Shown here: piece after piece, positions 9,356-19,323 of the stretch
Layout of the letters: every line of letters begins with the position of its first letter
Numbering within the stretch: the stretch's first letter is position 1
Assembly (NCBI GenBank): GCA_029688955.1
Contig: JARUKZ010000041.1
Coordinates: 1 to 38,434 of the forward strand
Direction of reading: 5' to 3'
DNA length: 38,434 bases
DNA from: Chitinispirillales bacterium ANBcel5
Lineage (GTDB): Bacteria; Fibrobacterota; Chitinivibrionia; Chitinivibrionales; Chitinispirillaceae
Translations under genes and position numbers: made by a program
Notes under the pieces: model-generated
Databases searched by the model: none
Told to the model about the DNA's origin: nothing
What the model saw: the letters and a program-made list of their open reading frames with translations, nothing else

Positions 9356-9586
9356 AGTTTATCTCCTATAAAAAGTGGCAGCAATGTTTTCAGGTCTTCG
9401 GTTATAATGATAACAGAGAACTATATTTTATGCTCTTTTGGGTGCTTTACCGAATTTCAATTACATTAAATATAATGAGTTTACAGCAAAGATGAAAATA
9501 AATAAGTAATAGTCCCATGTTTTGCTTAAAAAAGTATAAATACAAAATGAATGCCTCTTTAGGGACGAATGAAAGGAGAAAGGTTG

Positions 9587-10018
9587 ATGCCATATGAATA
9601 TCTGGAGAAATTAACCTCCTCAGATGCAGGCTTTTCTGTGTGGGGTGAAAGTGTTTGTGAGGTTATACAAACTGCCGGTGATGCACTTATTGGGGTTATG
9701 GTAGAGGTTGTAGAATCTATTAAACCAGTTGAAAAACAACAAGTTACGCTTAAAAATGATGATCTTGAAATGCTTCTGGTTGATGCGCTTCAGGAGTTAA
9801 TTTTTTTGAAAGATGCTTACGGCAAACTTTTCCGGTACAGTGGGTGTGAAGTCAGGGAAGATCAGGCGGGGTATACTTTTGAGGGAGAGATCAGGGGGGA
9901 GTTGATGGACAGGGATAGGCATCAGTTCTCTGTCGATGTTAAGGCGGTAACGATGCATAATTTTTCCTTAAAAGAACACAACGGGCAATGGAAGGCAACG
10001 GTGGTGGTGGATATCTAA
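9587..10018 (+). CDS. Archease family protein
   Basis: A 143-residue archease. The family opening EYLEKLTSSDAGFSVWG, the central DLEMLLVDALQELIFLKD and the C-terminal MDRDRHQFSVDVKAVTMH followed by WKATVVVDI all match the archease layout. Archeases speed up the RtcB RNA ligase, helping its guanylylation and metal loading, so this protein is expected to support tRNA or RNA repair. No rtcB gene is in the window. ATG at 9587 is chosen over one at 9569 because AGGAG lies eight bases before it and overlaps the upstream candidate. Length and end agree with the family. Confidence 0.85.
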   Translation: MPYEYLEKLTSSDAGFSVWGESVCEVIQTAGDALIGVMVEVVESIKPVEKQQVTLKNDDLEMLLVDALQELIFLKDAYGKLFRYSGCEVREDQAGYTFEGEIRGELMDRDRHQFSVDVKAVTMHNFSLKEHNGQWKATVVVDI

Positions 10019-10163
10019 AAGTGCTCAGGCATGGTATTTGACACACCTAAGGGTTGAGATGCTTTTTATGAATACTTAAATAGCTTAGAAAAAATCGCAG
10101 TGATAAAAAATAACTTTTGACTACTTATGGTGTTGTGTGCTTTGAGATACAGGAGAAAATTGT

Positions 10164-10829
10164 ATGGAAATAAGAAAGGATACTGAAACTGAGATTGTAA
10201 TGGAGCTCAGTGATGAAAAGGTGTCGCTTGTAGGCGATTTATATGTCCCTGAGAACGCACAGGGTTTAATTCTTTTTGCGCACGGAAGTGGCAGTAGCCG
10301 TCAGAGTCCGCGTAATCGCTTCGTTGCTCAATACCTCAACAGAGGAATGTATGCAACACTTCTTTTTGATCTTTTGACCCGTTCTGAAGAGGCTGCAGAC
10401 CTGGTTTCAGCTAATCTACGTTTCGATATAGACCTTCTATCAAGCAGGCTTTCGGGGGTGACCGATTGGGTAGTAAACAACTCAGAGCTTAACCAGTATG
10501 GAATCGGCTATTTTGGTGCAAGCACTGGTGCTGCAGCTTCACTGGTGGCATCGGTGGGCAGAAAAGAGGTCAAGGCTATAGTGTCTCGCGGTGGAAGGGC
10601 TGATATGGCTGGCTCTCTTTTGCGGGAAGTGGCTGCGCCAACGCTGTTAATAGTCGGGGGAGAAGATCATCCAATCATTGATCTTAATAACCGTGCTTTA
10701 AATGAGCTTGGTACTCAAGCAAAAGAGGTAAGAATCGTTGAAGGTGCAACTCATCTCTTTGAGGAACCAGGGGCATTGGATGAAGTAGCAAGAATGGCGG
10801 TGGACTGGTTTATAAGGTATCTCCATTAG
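10164..10829 (+). CDS. Dienelactone-hydrolase-like alpha/beta hydrolase
   Basis: A 221-residue alpha/beta hydrolase. The oxyanion region LILFAHGSGSSRQSPRN is followed by the nucleophile elbow GASTGA (Ser), an Asp in VGGEDHPI and a His in GATHLF, so the catalytic triad is complete. This subtype is frequently fused to or encoded beside phosphoribosyltransferase domains; no such domain is present here. It is cytoplasmic by lack of a signal peptide. ATG at 10164 has AGGAG eight bases upstream. It is separated from the archease gene by 145 bases and may be a separate unit. The substrate is unknown. Confidence 0.85.
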   Translation: MEIRKDTETEIVMELSDEKVSLVGDLYVPENAQGLILFAHGSGSSRQSPRNRFVAQYLNRGMYATLLFDLLTRSEEAADLVSANLRFDIDLLSSRLSGVTDWVVNNSELNQYGIGYFGASTGAAASLVASVGRKEVKAIVSRGGRADMAGSLLREVAAPTLLIVGGEDHPIIDLNNRALNELGTQAKEVRIVEGATHLFEEPGALDEVARMAVDWFIRYLH

Positions 10830-10847
10830 CCTCCACCTTTATGTACA

Positions 10848-10878
10848 ATGATCCGGGTACTTTAGTTATCCGGATCAT
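10848..10878. terminator. Inverted repeat between convergent genes
   Basis: A nine-base-pair GC-containing stem (10848-10856 with 10870-10878) lies between the convergent hydrolase and PHP genes. There is no T tract on either side, so terminator activity is uncertain, although the position is right for both genes. Confidence 0.45.
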
Positions 10879-10890
10879 GCACCTCAAAAT

Positions 10891-11958
10891 TTAGAATGGA
10901 TAACTCCCCACAGGGAATGGATTAGTGTAAATCCAGGCATTCTTACCCTTATATACCTCTACTCTGTAACACCCTTTGGAAGCAATGGGGAAACAGGCGT
11001 TTTTTGAAGTGATTTTTTCCTGTAAAATGCCATTTTTATACAGTACGATCGTACCCTTTGAGGGTAAACTAACCTGAAGTTTTGCCGGAAGGGTACTTTC
11101 GGATTCAACCATTCCCGGCCACACGGTTCGATTATCTGCTGTGTGCAGCAAAAAATTACTACCACGAGCATCCCCTCGTCTGAAGTTGCTAATAAAACCA
11201 TGGCCTTTTTTCAATGATTGCATGACTTTTACTTTTGCTTCCCTGAAATGTAATTCCTTAAGGGGAGTGTCTAAATAGAGGTGATTGCGAATACCTTTAA
11301 GTTCTACTTTTATGGGGAACACAGTGTAGTTAAAGGGACCAATCTTTAAGACCCGTGTGTGTGCATCAACACCACCCACACAACTCACAAACCTCTTTTG
11401 GTTTAATTGATCCCACCTTTCGAGCAACTCGGTAGGAACAGTACCAAGAAAACGCCTTGGATAGAGCAGTTTAAACGCACTTTTCCAGGATTTTAGCTGT
11501 TCTATCCACTCCGACATCTGATTCCAAAGCTCAATTCCATCATAACCAGTAACGTCCCACTGAGTCCACGGATAGGGGGGAAGTTTGCCAAAATAGTTTC
11601 TTCTTTCTGCGGGATGAGCCAGAAAACCAATTCCACCGCTATCTTTAACTGCATCAATGTAGTGCTGAGGTTGCTTAAGATCTTTAAATACCTTATCTGT
11701 TCCAATAACAAGATAATGGTTAAGGTTATTGGCATCATTGTGTTCATAACCAACGATCAGTAAAAGGTCATCATGGAATCGTTCGACCCCATTTTCTTTG
11801 GCATTCATGTTCATATGGTCAGTAGTGATAATAAAATCAAGACCGATCTGTTTAGCTACGCTTATTAGCTCTTCATAGGTGGCCCCGCCATCAGAATAGG
11901 TTGTATGTAGATGAAGTGCTCCACAAACCTGATTATTTGCTTCTTTAGAGTTGAACAT
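10891..11958 (-). CDS. PHP-domain metal-dependent phosphoesterase-like protein
   Basis: A 355-residue protein with an N-terminal PHP domain. Metal-binding motifs are visible in order: H16-x-H18 and D23 (HLHTTYSDG), D47-H48 (TTDH), E72 (YEH), H115 (FLAHPAE) and a late D-x-H in GGVDAH. PHP enzymes hydrolyse phosphoesters using two or three metals and include histidinol phosphatase, polymerase exonuclease domains and oligoribonucleases. The C-terminal 100 residues form a beta-rich region (LLHTADNRTVWPG, LQVSLPSKGTIVLYKNG) seen in larger stand-alone PHP proteins. No signal peptide is seen. It is isolated, ending against the hydrolase gene and beginning opposite the 500-base gap before the chemotaxis cluster. 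Confidence 0.85.
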   Translation of the reverse strand: MFNSKEANNQVCGALHLHTTYSDGGATYEELISVAKQIGLDFIITTDHMNMNAKENGVERFHDDLLLIVGYEHNDANNLNHYLVIGTDKVFKDLKQPQHYIDAVKDSGGIGFLAHPAERRNYFGKLPPYPWTQWDVTGYDGIELWNQMSEWIEQLKSWKSAFKLLYPRRFLGTVPTELLERWDQLNQKRFVSCVGGVDAHTRVLKIGPFNYTVFPIKVELKGIRNHLYLDTPLKELHFREAKVKVMQSLKKGHGFISNFRRGDARGSNFLLHTADNRTVWPGMVESESTLPAKLQVSLPSKGTIVLYKNGILQEKITSKNACFPIASKGCYRVEVYKGKNAWIYTNPFPVGSYPF

Positions 11959-12502
11959 TTGCCTGGTTTCACAGTTTCATTTTAAAAGGGTTCGTTTTTA
12001 CGATAGTTATAAATTAAGCCGGGGGTAAAATTTATGCAAGAGTTGAGGAAACTTTATAGATGATGAATAACTGTCAGGGAATACAAAAACTTATGATTTA
12101 TTTAATCGAATGTAATTCATTGTAACTTAATGTATTACTAAGTTTAAAAAAAATATGACCTAAACTAAACCATTTGAATATAGAAAGTTCTTGTACCTAT
12201 ATCCAACATATGCAAGTATGTGCATGTTTTAAAAGACAACGCTCTCGTACCCACTAACTGTAATATAACCTTTTTATTTCCTTATAAATAAACAGCTTAT
12301 AAACACAATGTAAAATCTCTACAATAATAGTTTAAAATTTACTTAAAAATGTGCGGAAAAATCTTGTTTAAACCCCGGATTAATGGTACTATCTGGATAA
12401 TCTGGGATAGTAAAGCATATTTAAAATTAAGATTAACTTCATGTATAAAGAATATACTATAAAGCATAATTTCAGAAACCTTGAATCAGTAAAGGTATAT
12501 TA
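11959..12502. other. 544-base intergenic region upstream of the chemotaxis cluster
   Basis: A very AT-rich gap between divergent genes with no coding signal. It should hold the promoters of the PHP gene and of cheA1. An imperfect inverted repeat at 12205-12228 (arms AACATaTGCA and TGCATGTT) could be an operator. No riboswitch or RNA gene was recognised. Confidence 0.5.
12364..12392 (+). promoter_or_regulatory. Possible promoter of the chemotaxis cluster
   Basis: TTGTTT at 12364-12369 and TACTAT at 12387-12392 are 17 bases apart. Both boxes are weak matches (three and four of six), so this is a tentative sigma70-type promoter about 110 bases before cheA1. No good sigma28 or sigma54 pattern was seen. 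Confidence 0.25.
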
Positions 12503-15022
12503 ATGAGTATACTGTCTGATATTTCTAAGAAAATCAACCGTTTTGCATCTCTAATTACAATTATTGATAAAACTGATCTGAGTGGATTTGGAGAAATTCA
12601 GAGCGGAATGGACGAGATCATAACCAGTGAAGCCCTACCAGGTGCGTTTCATGAACTTGCCAGAAGAACATCCGCTTTAATTTCTAACATCCTGCTTGAA
12701 GAGACACCGTTTGAATCTGGATTAAGTAAAGTATGTGAATCTATAGAAAAGATGCAAAAAGAGCTTGGTAAAAGAGCAGAAATCACCAAAGAAAATATCA
12801 GTAATGAACAATCAGGGTTGAAACAACAACCAGTAATAAATAAAGAAGATAAAGATTTACTGATCAAGTTCGCTTCACAACAGCAATCAAATCTGGAAGA
12901 CTTTGAAGCCTATATCCTTGAATACGAAAAAGGAAACACGCAGGCTGATAATGCAATCAGAAGGATTTTGCATACCTGGAAAGGTGAGTTTGGAGTATTG
13001 GATTTGCAACAATACTCATCCCTGATTCATCAGCTGGAAGACAGGTTTACAAGTAAATCTATCGATGTGGATAAACTTTTAAAATTCAAAGATTTGCTAA
13101 GTAGAAAATTTGAATATTTAGCAAAAGGAATTATTGCTGATATTGATGGTCAAGAATATGATTGGTTTTTATCTGACACAAGTACTGATAGAACTGATAC
13201 TGAACAGAAAAAGGAAAATGTAACAGAGGAGCATAACGGCAGGCCGTTAAATATAGAGCATCTGGACACGTCTCTGTTAAAAGATTTCATTACTGAAGCT
13301 AAAGAACATATATGCAGTGCAGAAGAAAACCTTCTTGAACTTGAGAAAGAAGCTTCGGGTATAGATAACATTAATACAGTTTTCAGGGCCTGGCATACTA
13401 TTAAAGGTGTTGCTGGTTTTTTGGAGCTGAAAGATATAAATCAATTGGCACACTTAATGGAAAGCGTAATTGATGACTTCAGGAAAGGTAATGATGTTCT
13501 TGGTAATGAGTTAATAGATGCACTGCTCGAAGGAAATGACTGTATTAAAAATTTAGTGAGTTGTATTGAGAACTTACTTGATAAGAAACCCTATAAAACA
13601 CCTCAAAATTACGATGCAATAATAAATAGACTTAATAGCTTATTAAAGAATACAGAAGCTGATAAAGATAAATTAGGTGGGATATTAATTGAGGATGGCG
13701 GGGCGAGCAAAGAGAATGTAAGAAACGCTTTGAATTTACAAAAAGATGGTGATAAAAGAAAGATTGGAGAAATACTTGTTCAGGAAGAAAAGATAGAGAA
13801 AAATGCTGTAAAAAAGGCATTAGAAAAGCAAAATGTGGCGAGGGAAGGTACTGAAATTGAAGAAAGCATACGGGTACCTGTAAGTAAAATTGATAGTCTG
13901 GTAGACACCATAGGAGAGGTTGTGATAGCACAGTCGATGATCAACGCCTCTTCTGAGATAAGTAAAATAAAAGATCAGGTCTTGCATAACAGGATTGCCA
14001 GATCAAATCTGATGATGAGACAGATCCAGGAAACTGCAATGTCTTTAAGAATGGTGTCTGTTAAAACAACATTTCAGAAGATGGCGAGGTTGGCAAGAGA
14101 TCTGTCCAGAAAAAGTAATAAGGAGATAGAGTTTTGTACTGAAGGAGAAAATACTGAGCTGGACAAAACAGTGGTAGAAAAAATTGGCGATCCATTGATA
14201 CATATGATCAGAAATTCATTGGATCATGGTATTGAAACAAGAGATGAACGCATAGCAAACGGCAAGGGGATTAAGGCAAAACTTAAGCTGAGTGCATATC
14301 ACCGGGCCGGTAGTATCTTTATAGAATTATGCGATGATGGCAGAGGGCTTGATAAAAATAAAATATTGAAAAAGGCGATAGATAATAAATTATGCTCAAG
14401 TGATGAAAATTTGAGTGATGATGAAATACATAAACTAATATTTATGCCAGGATTCTCAACTGCCACAGAAGTTACTGACATTTCTGGAAGAGGTGTAGGT
14501 ATGGATGTGGTAAAGAGAAATATTGAAGCTTTACGGGGTACCATTGAGATAAACACTGAGTATCTGGTTGGTACAACATTCACCATAAGACTCCCTCTTA
14601 CATTAGCCGTTGTTGATGGAATGGTGATTACTTGCCAAAGTGAAACATATGTTATACCCACACTTACAATAATAGAAACGATACGGCCCGATAAGAAGGC
14701 CATGAAATCAATAATTGGTGAAGCTGAAGTCATTGATGTTAGAGGTGAACTAATACCAATAATCTATCTTGCTTTAGCATTGGGACATGAAAAAATCTGT
14801 AGAGATGATGATTTTGTGGTAATGGTGGTTGAAGATCTGGTTGGAAGAAAAGCGGGATTAATAATTGATTCTATTCTTGGACAACAACAGGTAGTGGTTA
14901 AAAACCTCGGGGCAGGTATGGGAGAAATACCCGGTGTAACAGGTGGAGCTATAATGAATGATGGGTCAGTAAGTTTGATAATTGATATCGGTGGAATTAT
15001 TAGAAACGCATTCAACCAATAA
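12503..15022 (+). CDS. cheA: Chemotaxis histidine kinase CheA with two HPt domains
   Basis: An 839-residue CheA. Two phosphotransfer domains are visible: H157 in ILHTWKGEFG and H298 in AWHTIKGVAGF. Residues 390-413 and 420-443 are two copies of a 24-residue LGxIL...AL..Q motif like the MshEN/GspE-N motif, sitting where the P2 linker usually is. The P3 dimerisation domain follows (about 452-530), then the ATPase P4 with N box HMIRNSLDHG (567-576), G1 DDGRGL and G2 SGRGVGMDVV, and a CheW-like P5 (about 697-839). It should autophosphorylate in receptor arrays and feed the receivers encoded downstream. It is the first gene of the cluster, 15 bases before cheW, so the two are co-translated in all likelihood. 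A second CheA lies 6 kb downstream. Confidence 0.95.
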   Translation: MSILSDISKKINRFASLITIIDKTDLSGFGEIQSGMDEIITSEALPGAFHELARRTSALISNILLEETPFESGLSKVCESIEKMQKELGKRAEITKENISNEQSGLKQQPVINKEDKDLLIKFASQQQSNLEDFEAYILEYEKGNTQADNAIRRILHTWKGEFGVLDLQQYSSLIHQLEDRFTSKSIDVDKLLKFKDLLSRKFEYLAKGIIADIDGQEYDWFLSDTSTDRTDTEQKKENVTEEHNGRPLNIEHLDTSLLKDFITEAKEHICSAEENLLELEKEASGIDNINTVFRAWHTIKGVAGFLELKDINQLAHLMESVIDDFRKGNDVLGNELIDALLEGNDCIKNLVSCIENLLDKKPYKTPQNYDAIINRLNSLLKNTEADKDKLGGILIEDGGASKENVRNALNLQKDGDKRKIGEILVQEEKIEKNAVKKALEKQNVAREGTEIEESIRVPVSKIDSLVDTIGEVVIAQSMINASSEISKIKDQVLHNRIARSNLMMRQIQETAMSLRMVSVKTTFQKMARLARDLSRKSNKEIEFCTEGENTELDKTVVEKIGDPLIHMIRNSLDHGIETRDERIANGKGIKAKLKLSAYHRAGSIFIELCDDGRGLDKNKILKKAIDNKLCSSDENLSDDEIHKLIFMPGFSTATEVTDISGRGVGMDVVKRNIEALRGTIEINTEYLVGTTFTIRLPLTLAVVDGMVITCQSETYVIPTLTIIETIRPDKKAMKSIIGEAEVIDVRGELIPIIYLALALGHEKICRDDDFVVMVVEDLVGRKAGLIIDSILGQQQVVVKNLGAGMGEIPGVTGGAIMNDGSVSLIIDIGGIIRNAFNQ

Positions 15023-15037
15023 ACTGGAGGAAGCTGT

Positions 15038-15565
15038 ATGTCGGTAAACGCTGAAGCTGTGGATACGAGTAACAAGGTATCCCAGGTAGGTGAAAAGTTG
15101 GCTGGTAAGTACCTTACCTTTAAACTTGCAGAGGAGGAGTATGGGCTTGAAATTCTAAAAGTTCAGGAAATAATCAGAATGCAGGTGGTAACAAGAGTTC
15201 CAAAAACCCCTCAGTATGTAAGGGGTGTTATAAACCTAAGAGGTAAGGTTATACCAGTTGTTAACTTAAGAAGTAAATTCAAAATGGAACACCTCGAAGA
15301 TACCGAAAAAACATGTATTATAGTTGTACAGATAAAGAATAGTGATACTACTATTGTAATGGGTATAATAATAGATGAAGTAAAAGAAGTGCTTGATATT
15401 GATGCTAAAAATATAGAAGAAACACCCACCTTTGATTCAAGTATCAACACTGAATTTATCATGGGCATGGGCAAAGTAGGTGGTGATGTTAAAATACTTC
15501 TGGATATCGATAAAGTTCTTTCTGCTGGTGAAATATCTAAAATAGCCGATTCAATAAAAGAATAA
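15038..15565 (+). CDS. cheW: Chemotaxis coupling protein CheW
   Basis: A 175-residue CheW, slightly long because of a 25-residue N-terminal lead. The core reads [23 protein letters not shown], then [25 protein letters not shown], the SH3-like double beta-barrel of the family, and ends with [10 protein letters not shown]. It links receptor tips to the P5 domain of CheA. It lies between cheA1 and mcp with short gaps, with GGAGG before ATG 15038, so the three genes encode a minimal core signalling unit. It is the only CheW in the window although two CheA proteins are present. Confidence 0.95.
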   Translation: MSVNAEAVDTSNKVSQVGEKLAGKYLTFKLAEEEYGLEILKVQEIIRMQVVTRVPKTPQYVRGVINLRGKVIPVVNLRSKFKMEHLEDTEKTCIIVVQIKNSDTTIVMGIIIDEVKEVLDIDAKNIEETPTFDSSINTEFIMGMGKVGGDVKILLDIDKVLSAGEISKIADSIKE

Positions 15566-15594
15566 AAAAATACAACTCAGTGAAAGGAAGTGAA

Positions 15595-17937
15595 ATGTTA
15601 AACAAAATCAAAATCGGAACCAAATTAATTGGTGGGTTTATTATTGTTGCATTGTTAACACTATTTGTTGGAGTATACTCCATAATAAACCTTGGAAATA
15701 TAAATGATATGCTCAATGAAATGTATGAAATGCATTTGATGGGCATAAGCAGGGTAAAAGAGGCTAATGTTAATCTGATTAATATTGGTAGAGGGGCCCG
15801 TCAGCTCATTATCGCCTCCGATGAACAGGAGCGTAATGAGGTAGCAAGAAATATAAGAAGGTTTAATGAACAGTTGAGAATTGAGATGGATGAAGCTGCA
15901 TCCACTATGATTACAGATGAGGCAAGAAGGTTACATAGTCAGACCATTGAAGTATATGATAATTACTATAGAAGAGTGGATAATTTTATATCTCTGATGT
16001 CACAGCAGGAAATCATGGACATAGATGAACAAATCTTGGATAGAATTGAAGACATGAGAGAAGACGCTGATAGAATGGATGAGCTCATGGTCACTCTGAG
16101 TGAATATAAAGAGGAAATGGGGGAACAAGCAGAGCGGGAAAGTGAAGCTATGTATGCACAAATAAGTGCAATGCTTATGATTGTAATTGTAGTATCCACA
16201 ATTTTGGGTATACTAATCGGTTATTTGCTCTCAAAAAGTATAAGCAAGCCGCTTGAAAAAGTAGTTAAAATGCTTAATGAAATGGCAAAAGGTCACCTTG
16301 GGATGAGGCTAAAACTGGAGAGAGAAGATGAACTGGGTGAAATGGCTCAGGTAATGGATGACTTTGCAGACCACTTACAAAAGAATATTGTGAATTCAAT
16401 TCAAAAAATATCAATCGGTGATCTGGATATAGACGTTAAACAATCTGATGACAAAGATGAAATCGTTCCGGCTTTGAATCAAACTGTGAATTCATTGAAA
16501 AAAGTTAGCGAAATTGCAGAACAACTCAGTGTTGGAAACACAAATGTGAAAATAGAGAAAAGAAGTGAAAAAGATACATTAATTGAGAATTTCCAAAAAG
16601 TTATAGGTAATATAAAGCATGATGCTGAAAATATCCGTCAAATGGCAAAGGGTAACTTGGATTTAGACATATCTATTATGTCAGAGGAAGATGAACTGGC
16701 AAAGAGCTGTCGAGATATTCGGGATACCCTAAAAGAGATGGTAAACGATGTTGATCTATTGGTAAAGGCTGCTATTGAAGGAAAACTTGAAACAAGAGCT
16801 GATGTTGGAAAACATAAAGGAGCTTACAAGGAAATAGTAGGAGGTATTAATAATACTCTGGATGCGATACTTGAACCTATTCAGGAAGCTGCAGAGATAT
16901 TACAGAGAGTAGCTGATAGGGATCTATCTGCACGTATGTTAGGTGATTATAAAGGAGAGCATGCAAAAATTAAAAATGCTTTAAACACCACTGTTGAAAA
17001 TTTAGACACAGCTATAAGTCAGGTCTCCCAATCAACAGAGCAGGTATCCTCTGCTTCTCAGCAGATTAGTGCTGGCAGTCAATCTCTTGCACAGGGTGCA
17101 AATGAACAGGCAAGTTCTCTTGAGGAGGTATCATCGAGCCTCGAAGAGATGTCTTCTATGACAAAACAAAATGCCGGTAATGCCTCTCAGGCTAAAAACC
17201 TCTCCGGTGAAGCTAATAGCAAGGCGGAAATGGGTACTGAAGCGATGGAAAGAATGGGGAGTGCAATAAATAAAATCAAAGAATCCAGTGACCATACCGC
17301 GAAAATCGTAAATACAATTGATGAGATAGCGATGCAAACTAACCTTCTGGCGCTTAATGCTGCTGTAGAGGCTGCACGAGCAGGTGAGGCAGGGAGAGGG
17401 TTTGCGGTTGTTGCAGAAGAGGTAAGAAATCTTGCACAAAGAAGTGCAGAAGCTGCAAAAAATACTGCCGATATGATTGAAGAATCGGTGAAAAACGCTC
17501 AAGACGGGGTAGGTATTTCCGAAGAAGTTTCTAAATCTTTCGTTGAAATCGTTTCAAGTATTAGAAAAGTGAATGATTTGGTTTCTGAAATATCTGCTGC
17601 TTCAAATGAGCAATCACAGGGTATTGAGCAGGTAAATACTGCTGTAGCACAGATGGATAAAGTCACTCAGCAAAACGCTGCAAACTCTGAAGAGTCTGCG
17701 AGTGCAGCTGAGGAACTTAGCTCTCAGGCAGAAGAACTTCAGGGTATGGTTGCTCAATTTAAATTAAGTAAATCGCAGATTAACGACTTTACACAAATGA
17801 AGAAGACGAAAAATATAGAAATCAAACCTCCTAAATCAAGTAAAAATAACGGAAATAAACAACATGACACTTTTCCAAAAAAGAGTTCTGAAGATTTAAT
17901 TCCCATGAATGATGATGAGGTTTTAAAAGAGTTCTAA
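15595..17937 (+). CDS. Methyl-accepting chemotaxis protein with six HAMP-like repeats
   Basis: A 780-residue membrane receptor. TM1 is at about 8-30 and TM2 at about 192-213. They enclose a helical periplasmic sensor of about 160 residues, like the four-helix-bundle family. After TM2, six consecutive HAMP-like units can be read up to about residue 475, with repeated G-x-L and DEL/DEI marks (for example [47 protein letters not shown]). The signalling hairpin follows, with the conserved tip [20 protein letters not shown] and flanking E/Q-rich methylation helices. The last residues VLKEF are not a clear CheR-tethering pentapeptide. ATG 15595 is chosen over GTG 15580 because AAGGA precedes it at a normal distance. 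It follows cheW by 29 bases. Confidence 0.93.
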   Translation: MLNKIKIGTKLIGGFIIVALLTLFVGVYSIINLGNINDMLNEMYEMHLMGISRVKEANVNLINIGRGARQLIIASDEQERNEVARNIRRFNEQLRIEMDEAASTMITDEARRLHSQTIEVYDNYYRRVDNFISLMSQQEIMDIDEQILDRIEDMREDADRMDELMVTLSEYKEEMGEQAERESEAMYAQISAMLMIVIVVSTILGILIGYLLSKSISKPLEKVVKMLNEMAKGHLGMRLKLEREDELGEMAQVMDDFADHLQKNIVNSIQKISIGDLDIDVKQSDDKDEIVPALNQTVNSLKKVSEIAEQLSVGNTNVKIEKRSEKDTLIENFQKVIGNIKHDAENIRQMAKGNLDLDISIMSEEDELAKSCRDIRDTLKEMVNDVDLLVKAAIEGKLETRADVGKHKGAYKEIVGGINNTLDAILEPIQEAAEILQRVADRDLSARMLGDYKGEHAKIKNALNTTVENLDTAISQVSQSTEQVSSASQQISAGSQSLAQGANEQASSLEEVSSSLEEMSSMTKQNAGNASQAKNLSGEANSKAEMGTEAMERMGSAINKIKESSDHTAKIVNTIDEIAMQTNLLALNAAVEAARAGEAGRGFAVVAEEVRNLAQRSAEAAKNTADMIEESVKNAQDGVGISEEVSKSFVEIVSSIRKVNDLVSEISAASNEQSQGIEQVNTAVAQMDKVTQQNAANSEESASAAEELSSQAEELQGMVAQFKLSKSQINDFTQMKKTKNIEIKPPKSSKNNGNKQHDTFPKKSSEDLIPMNDDEVLKEF

Positions 17938-17944
17938 TGATAAA

Positions 17945-17978
17945 ATAGAGAGATCTCTTTAATAAGGGATCTCTCTAT
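17945..17978 (+). terminator. Strong hairpin after mcp
   Basis: A perfect 11-base-pair stem (17945-17955 with 17968-17978) eight bases after the mcp stop codon. No T tract follows, so it may be a partial terminator or an mRNA-stabilising hairpin that separates the cheA-cheW-mcp part from the rest of the cluster. Confidence 0.5.
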
Positions 17979-18055
17979 AATAAAACATAAAAAATAGATG
18001 ATACAGTAAGCTGAACCATCTATTTAAAGCAGACCTTATAGGGAAGTAATAATGA

Positions 18056-18847
18056 ATGGAACAAAAATATTTTAAGAAATTATGTGATTTTATCTATGAG
18101 CAGAGCGGTATCTCTCTTACAGAAAAAAAAGAGGCCCTGGTTAATACCAGGATTTCAAAACGAATGCGAGCTCATGGAATAGATAATGTTAAAGAATACA
18201 TTGATCTAATTACCAATGACAGCTCTGGAAATGAAATTATTCAGCTGCTTGATGTAATCTCAACAAATGTCACCCATTTTTTCAGAGAGAATGTGCATTT
18301 TGAGTTCCTGACCGAAAAAATGAAGGAATGGCTTAGTGAAGGAAACCGAAGGTTTAGGTTTTGGTCTGCAGGATGTTCTTCAGGAGAAGAACCCTACTCC
18401 CTGGCCATTACACTGTCGGAAGTTATTGGTGAAAATAATATCGATACAAAAATTCTTGCCACAGATATATCGACCAGAATATTAGAAAAAGCTAACAACG
18501 GTGTTTATGAATCTGATAAAGTAGCAAATGTACCTAAACTATACAAATCAAGATATTTTATTAATAACACTAATGTTTTTAGCGTAAAAGATAGTATACG
18601 TAGTACAATTGTTTTTAGAAGACTTAATTTGTCTAAAGTCCCGTTCCCTATGAATGGACCAATGGATGTAATATTTTGCCGTAATGTTATGATTTACTTT
18701 GATAATTACATAAGAGAGAAATTAATAAAAGAATTCTATAGGTTGCTTAAACCCGGAGGATATCTGTTTGTAGGTCATTCAGAGAGTCTTACCGGACTTT
18801 TATCTGGAATGAAAGCAGTTAAACCATCAATTTATATAAAAGAATAA
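18056..18847 (+). CDS. cheR: Chemotaxis protein methyltransferase CheR
   Basis: A 263-residue CheR that transfers methyl groups from S-adenosylmethionine to glutamates on receptors. The N-terminal helical domain includes the basic stretch TRISKRMRAHG. The SAM-binding domain has RFWSAGCSSGEEPYSLAI, ATDIS, and the family marks IFCRNVMIYFD and LLKPGGYLFVGHSESL. STNVTHFFRE lies at 69-78. Length is typical. It starts 118 bases after mcp, past a hairpin, with GGGAAG before the ATG. It should act on the receptor encoded just upstream and be opposed by CheB and CheD from the end of the cluster. Confidence 0.95.
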   Translation: MEQKYFKKLCDFIYEQSGISLTEKKEALVNTRISKRMRAHGIDNVKEYIDLITNDSSGNEIIQLLDVISTNVTHFFRENVHFEFLTEKMKEWLSEGNRRFRFWSAGCSSGEEPYSLAITLSEVIGENNIDTKILATDISTRILEKANNGVYESDKVANVPKLYKSRYFINNTNVFSVKDSIRSTIVFRRLNLSKVPFPMNGPMDVIFCRNVMIYFDNYIREKLIKEFYRLLKPGGYLFVGHSESLTGLLSGMKAVKPSIYIKE

Positions 18848-18926
18848 TTGTGAATTTTTGTTTATGGTTATATAGTAAGAAGAAGCTGTGATTTTGATGT
18901 AGAGACATATAATACGGGGGATCAAA

Positions 18927-19319
18927 TTGAAAACTCTTATTGCTGAAGATGATTTCACAAGTAGGTTATTGTTTCAGGAATTGTTAAAAGGTTTTGGAAT
19001 TACCCATGTTGCGGTAAACGGAAAAGAAGCTGTGAAAGCTGCTAAAATTGCGCTCGATAATAACGAACCCTATGACTTAATTTGCCTGGATATAATGATG
19101 CCTGAAATGGATGGCCACATGGCACTTAGTGCTATTAGAAAACTGGAGGAGGAAAAGGGACTGTACTCTTCTGATGGAGCTAAGGTTATTATGCTCACGG
19201 CTCTTGGTGATTTAAAAAACGTTAGTAGTGCATTCTCTGAGTTATGTGATGCATATATTGTAAAACCAATTGGAAAAGATAAGCTTATCAATACTTTAAA
19301 TGAACTAAAATTGGTATAA
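18927..19319 (+). CDS. Single-domain response regulator (CheY-like)
   Basis: A 130-residue stand-alone receiver. The acidic pocket is EDD (7-9), the phosphoacceptor D55 is in LICLDIMMPEMDG, the switch Thr is in IMLTALGD and the lysine is in YIVKPIGK. There is no output domain, so it acts by protein contact or as a phosphate sink. The start is TTG 18927 with GGGGG six bases upstream. It is followed after four bases by the receiver-histidine kinase, so the two are probably co-translated and may form a small phosphorelay. Its target cannot be named. Confidence 0.9.
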   Translation: MKTLIAEDDFTSRLLFQELLKGFGITHVAVNGKEAVKAAKIALDNNEPYDLICLDIMMPEMDGHMALSAIRKLEEEKGLYSSDGAKVIMLTALGDLKNVSSAFSELCDAYIVKPIGKDKLINTLNELKLV

Positions 19320-19323
19320 GAAT

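Noticed and set aside
11959..12502. c-di-GMP riboswitch upstream of the chemotaxis genes.
   Set aside because: The conserved GEMM core strings are absent; the gap is too AT-rich and shows only a short imperfect palindrome.
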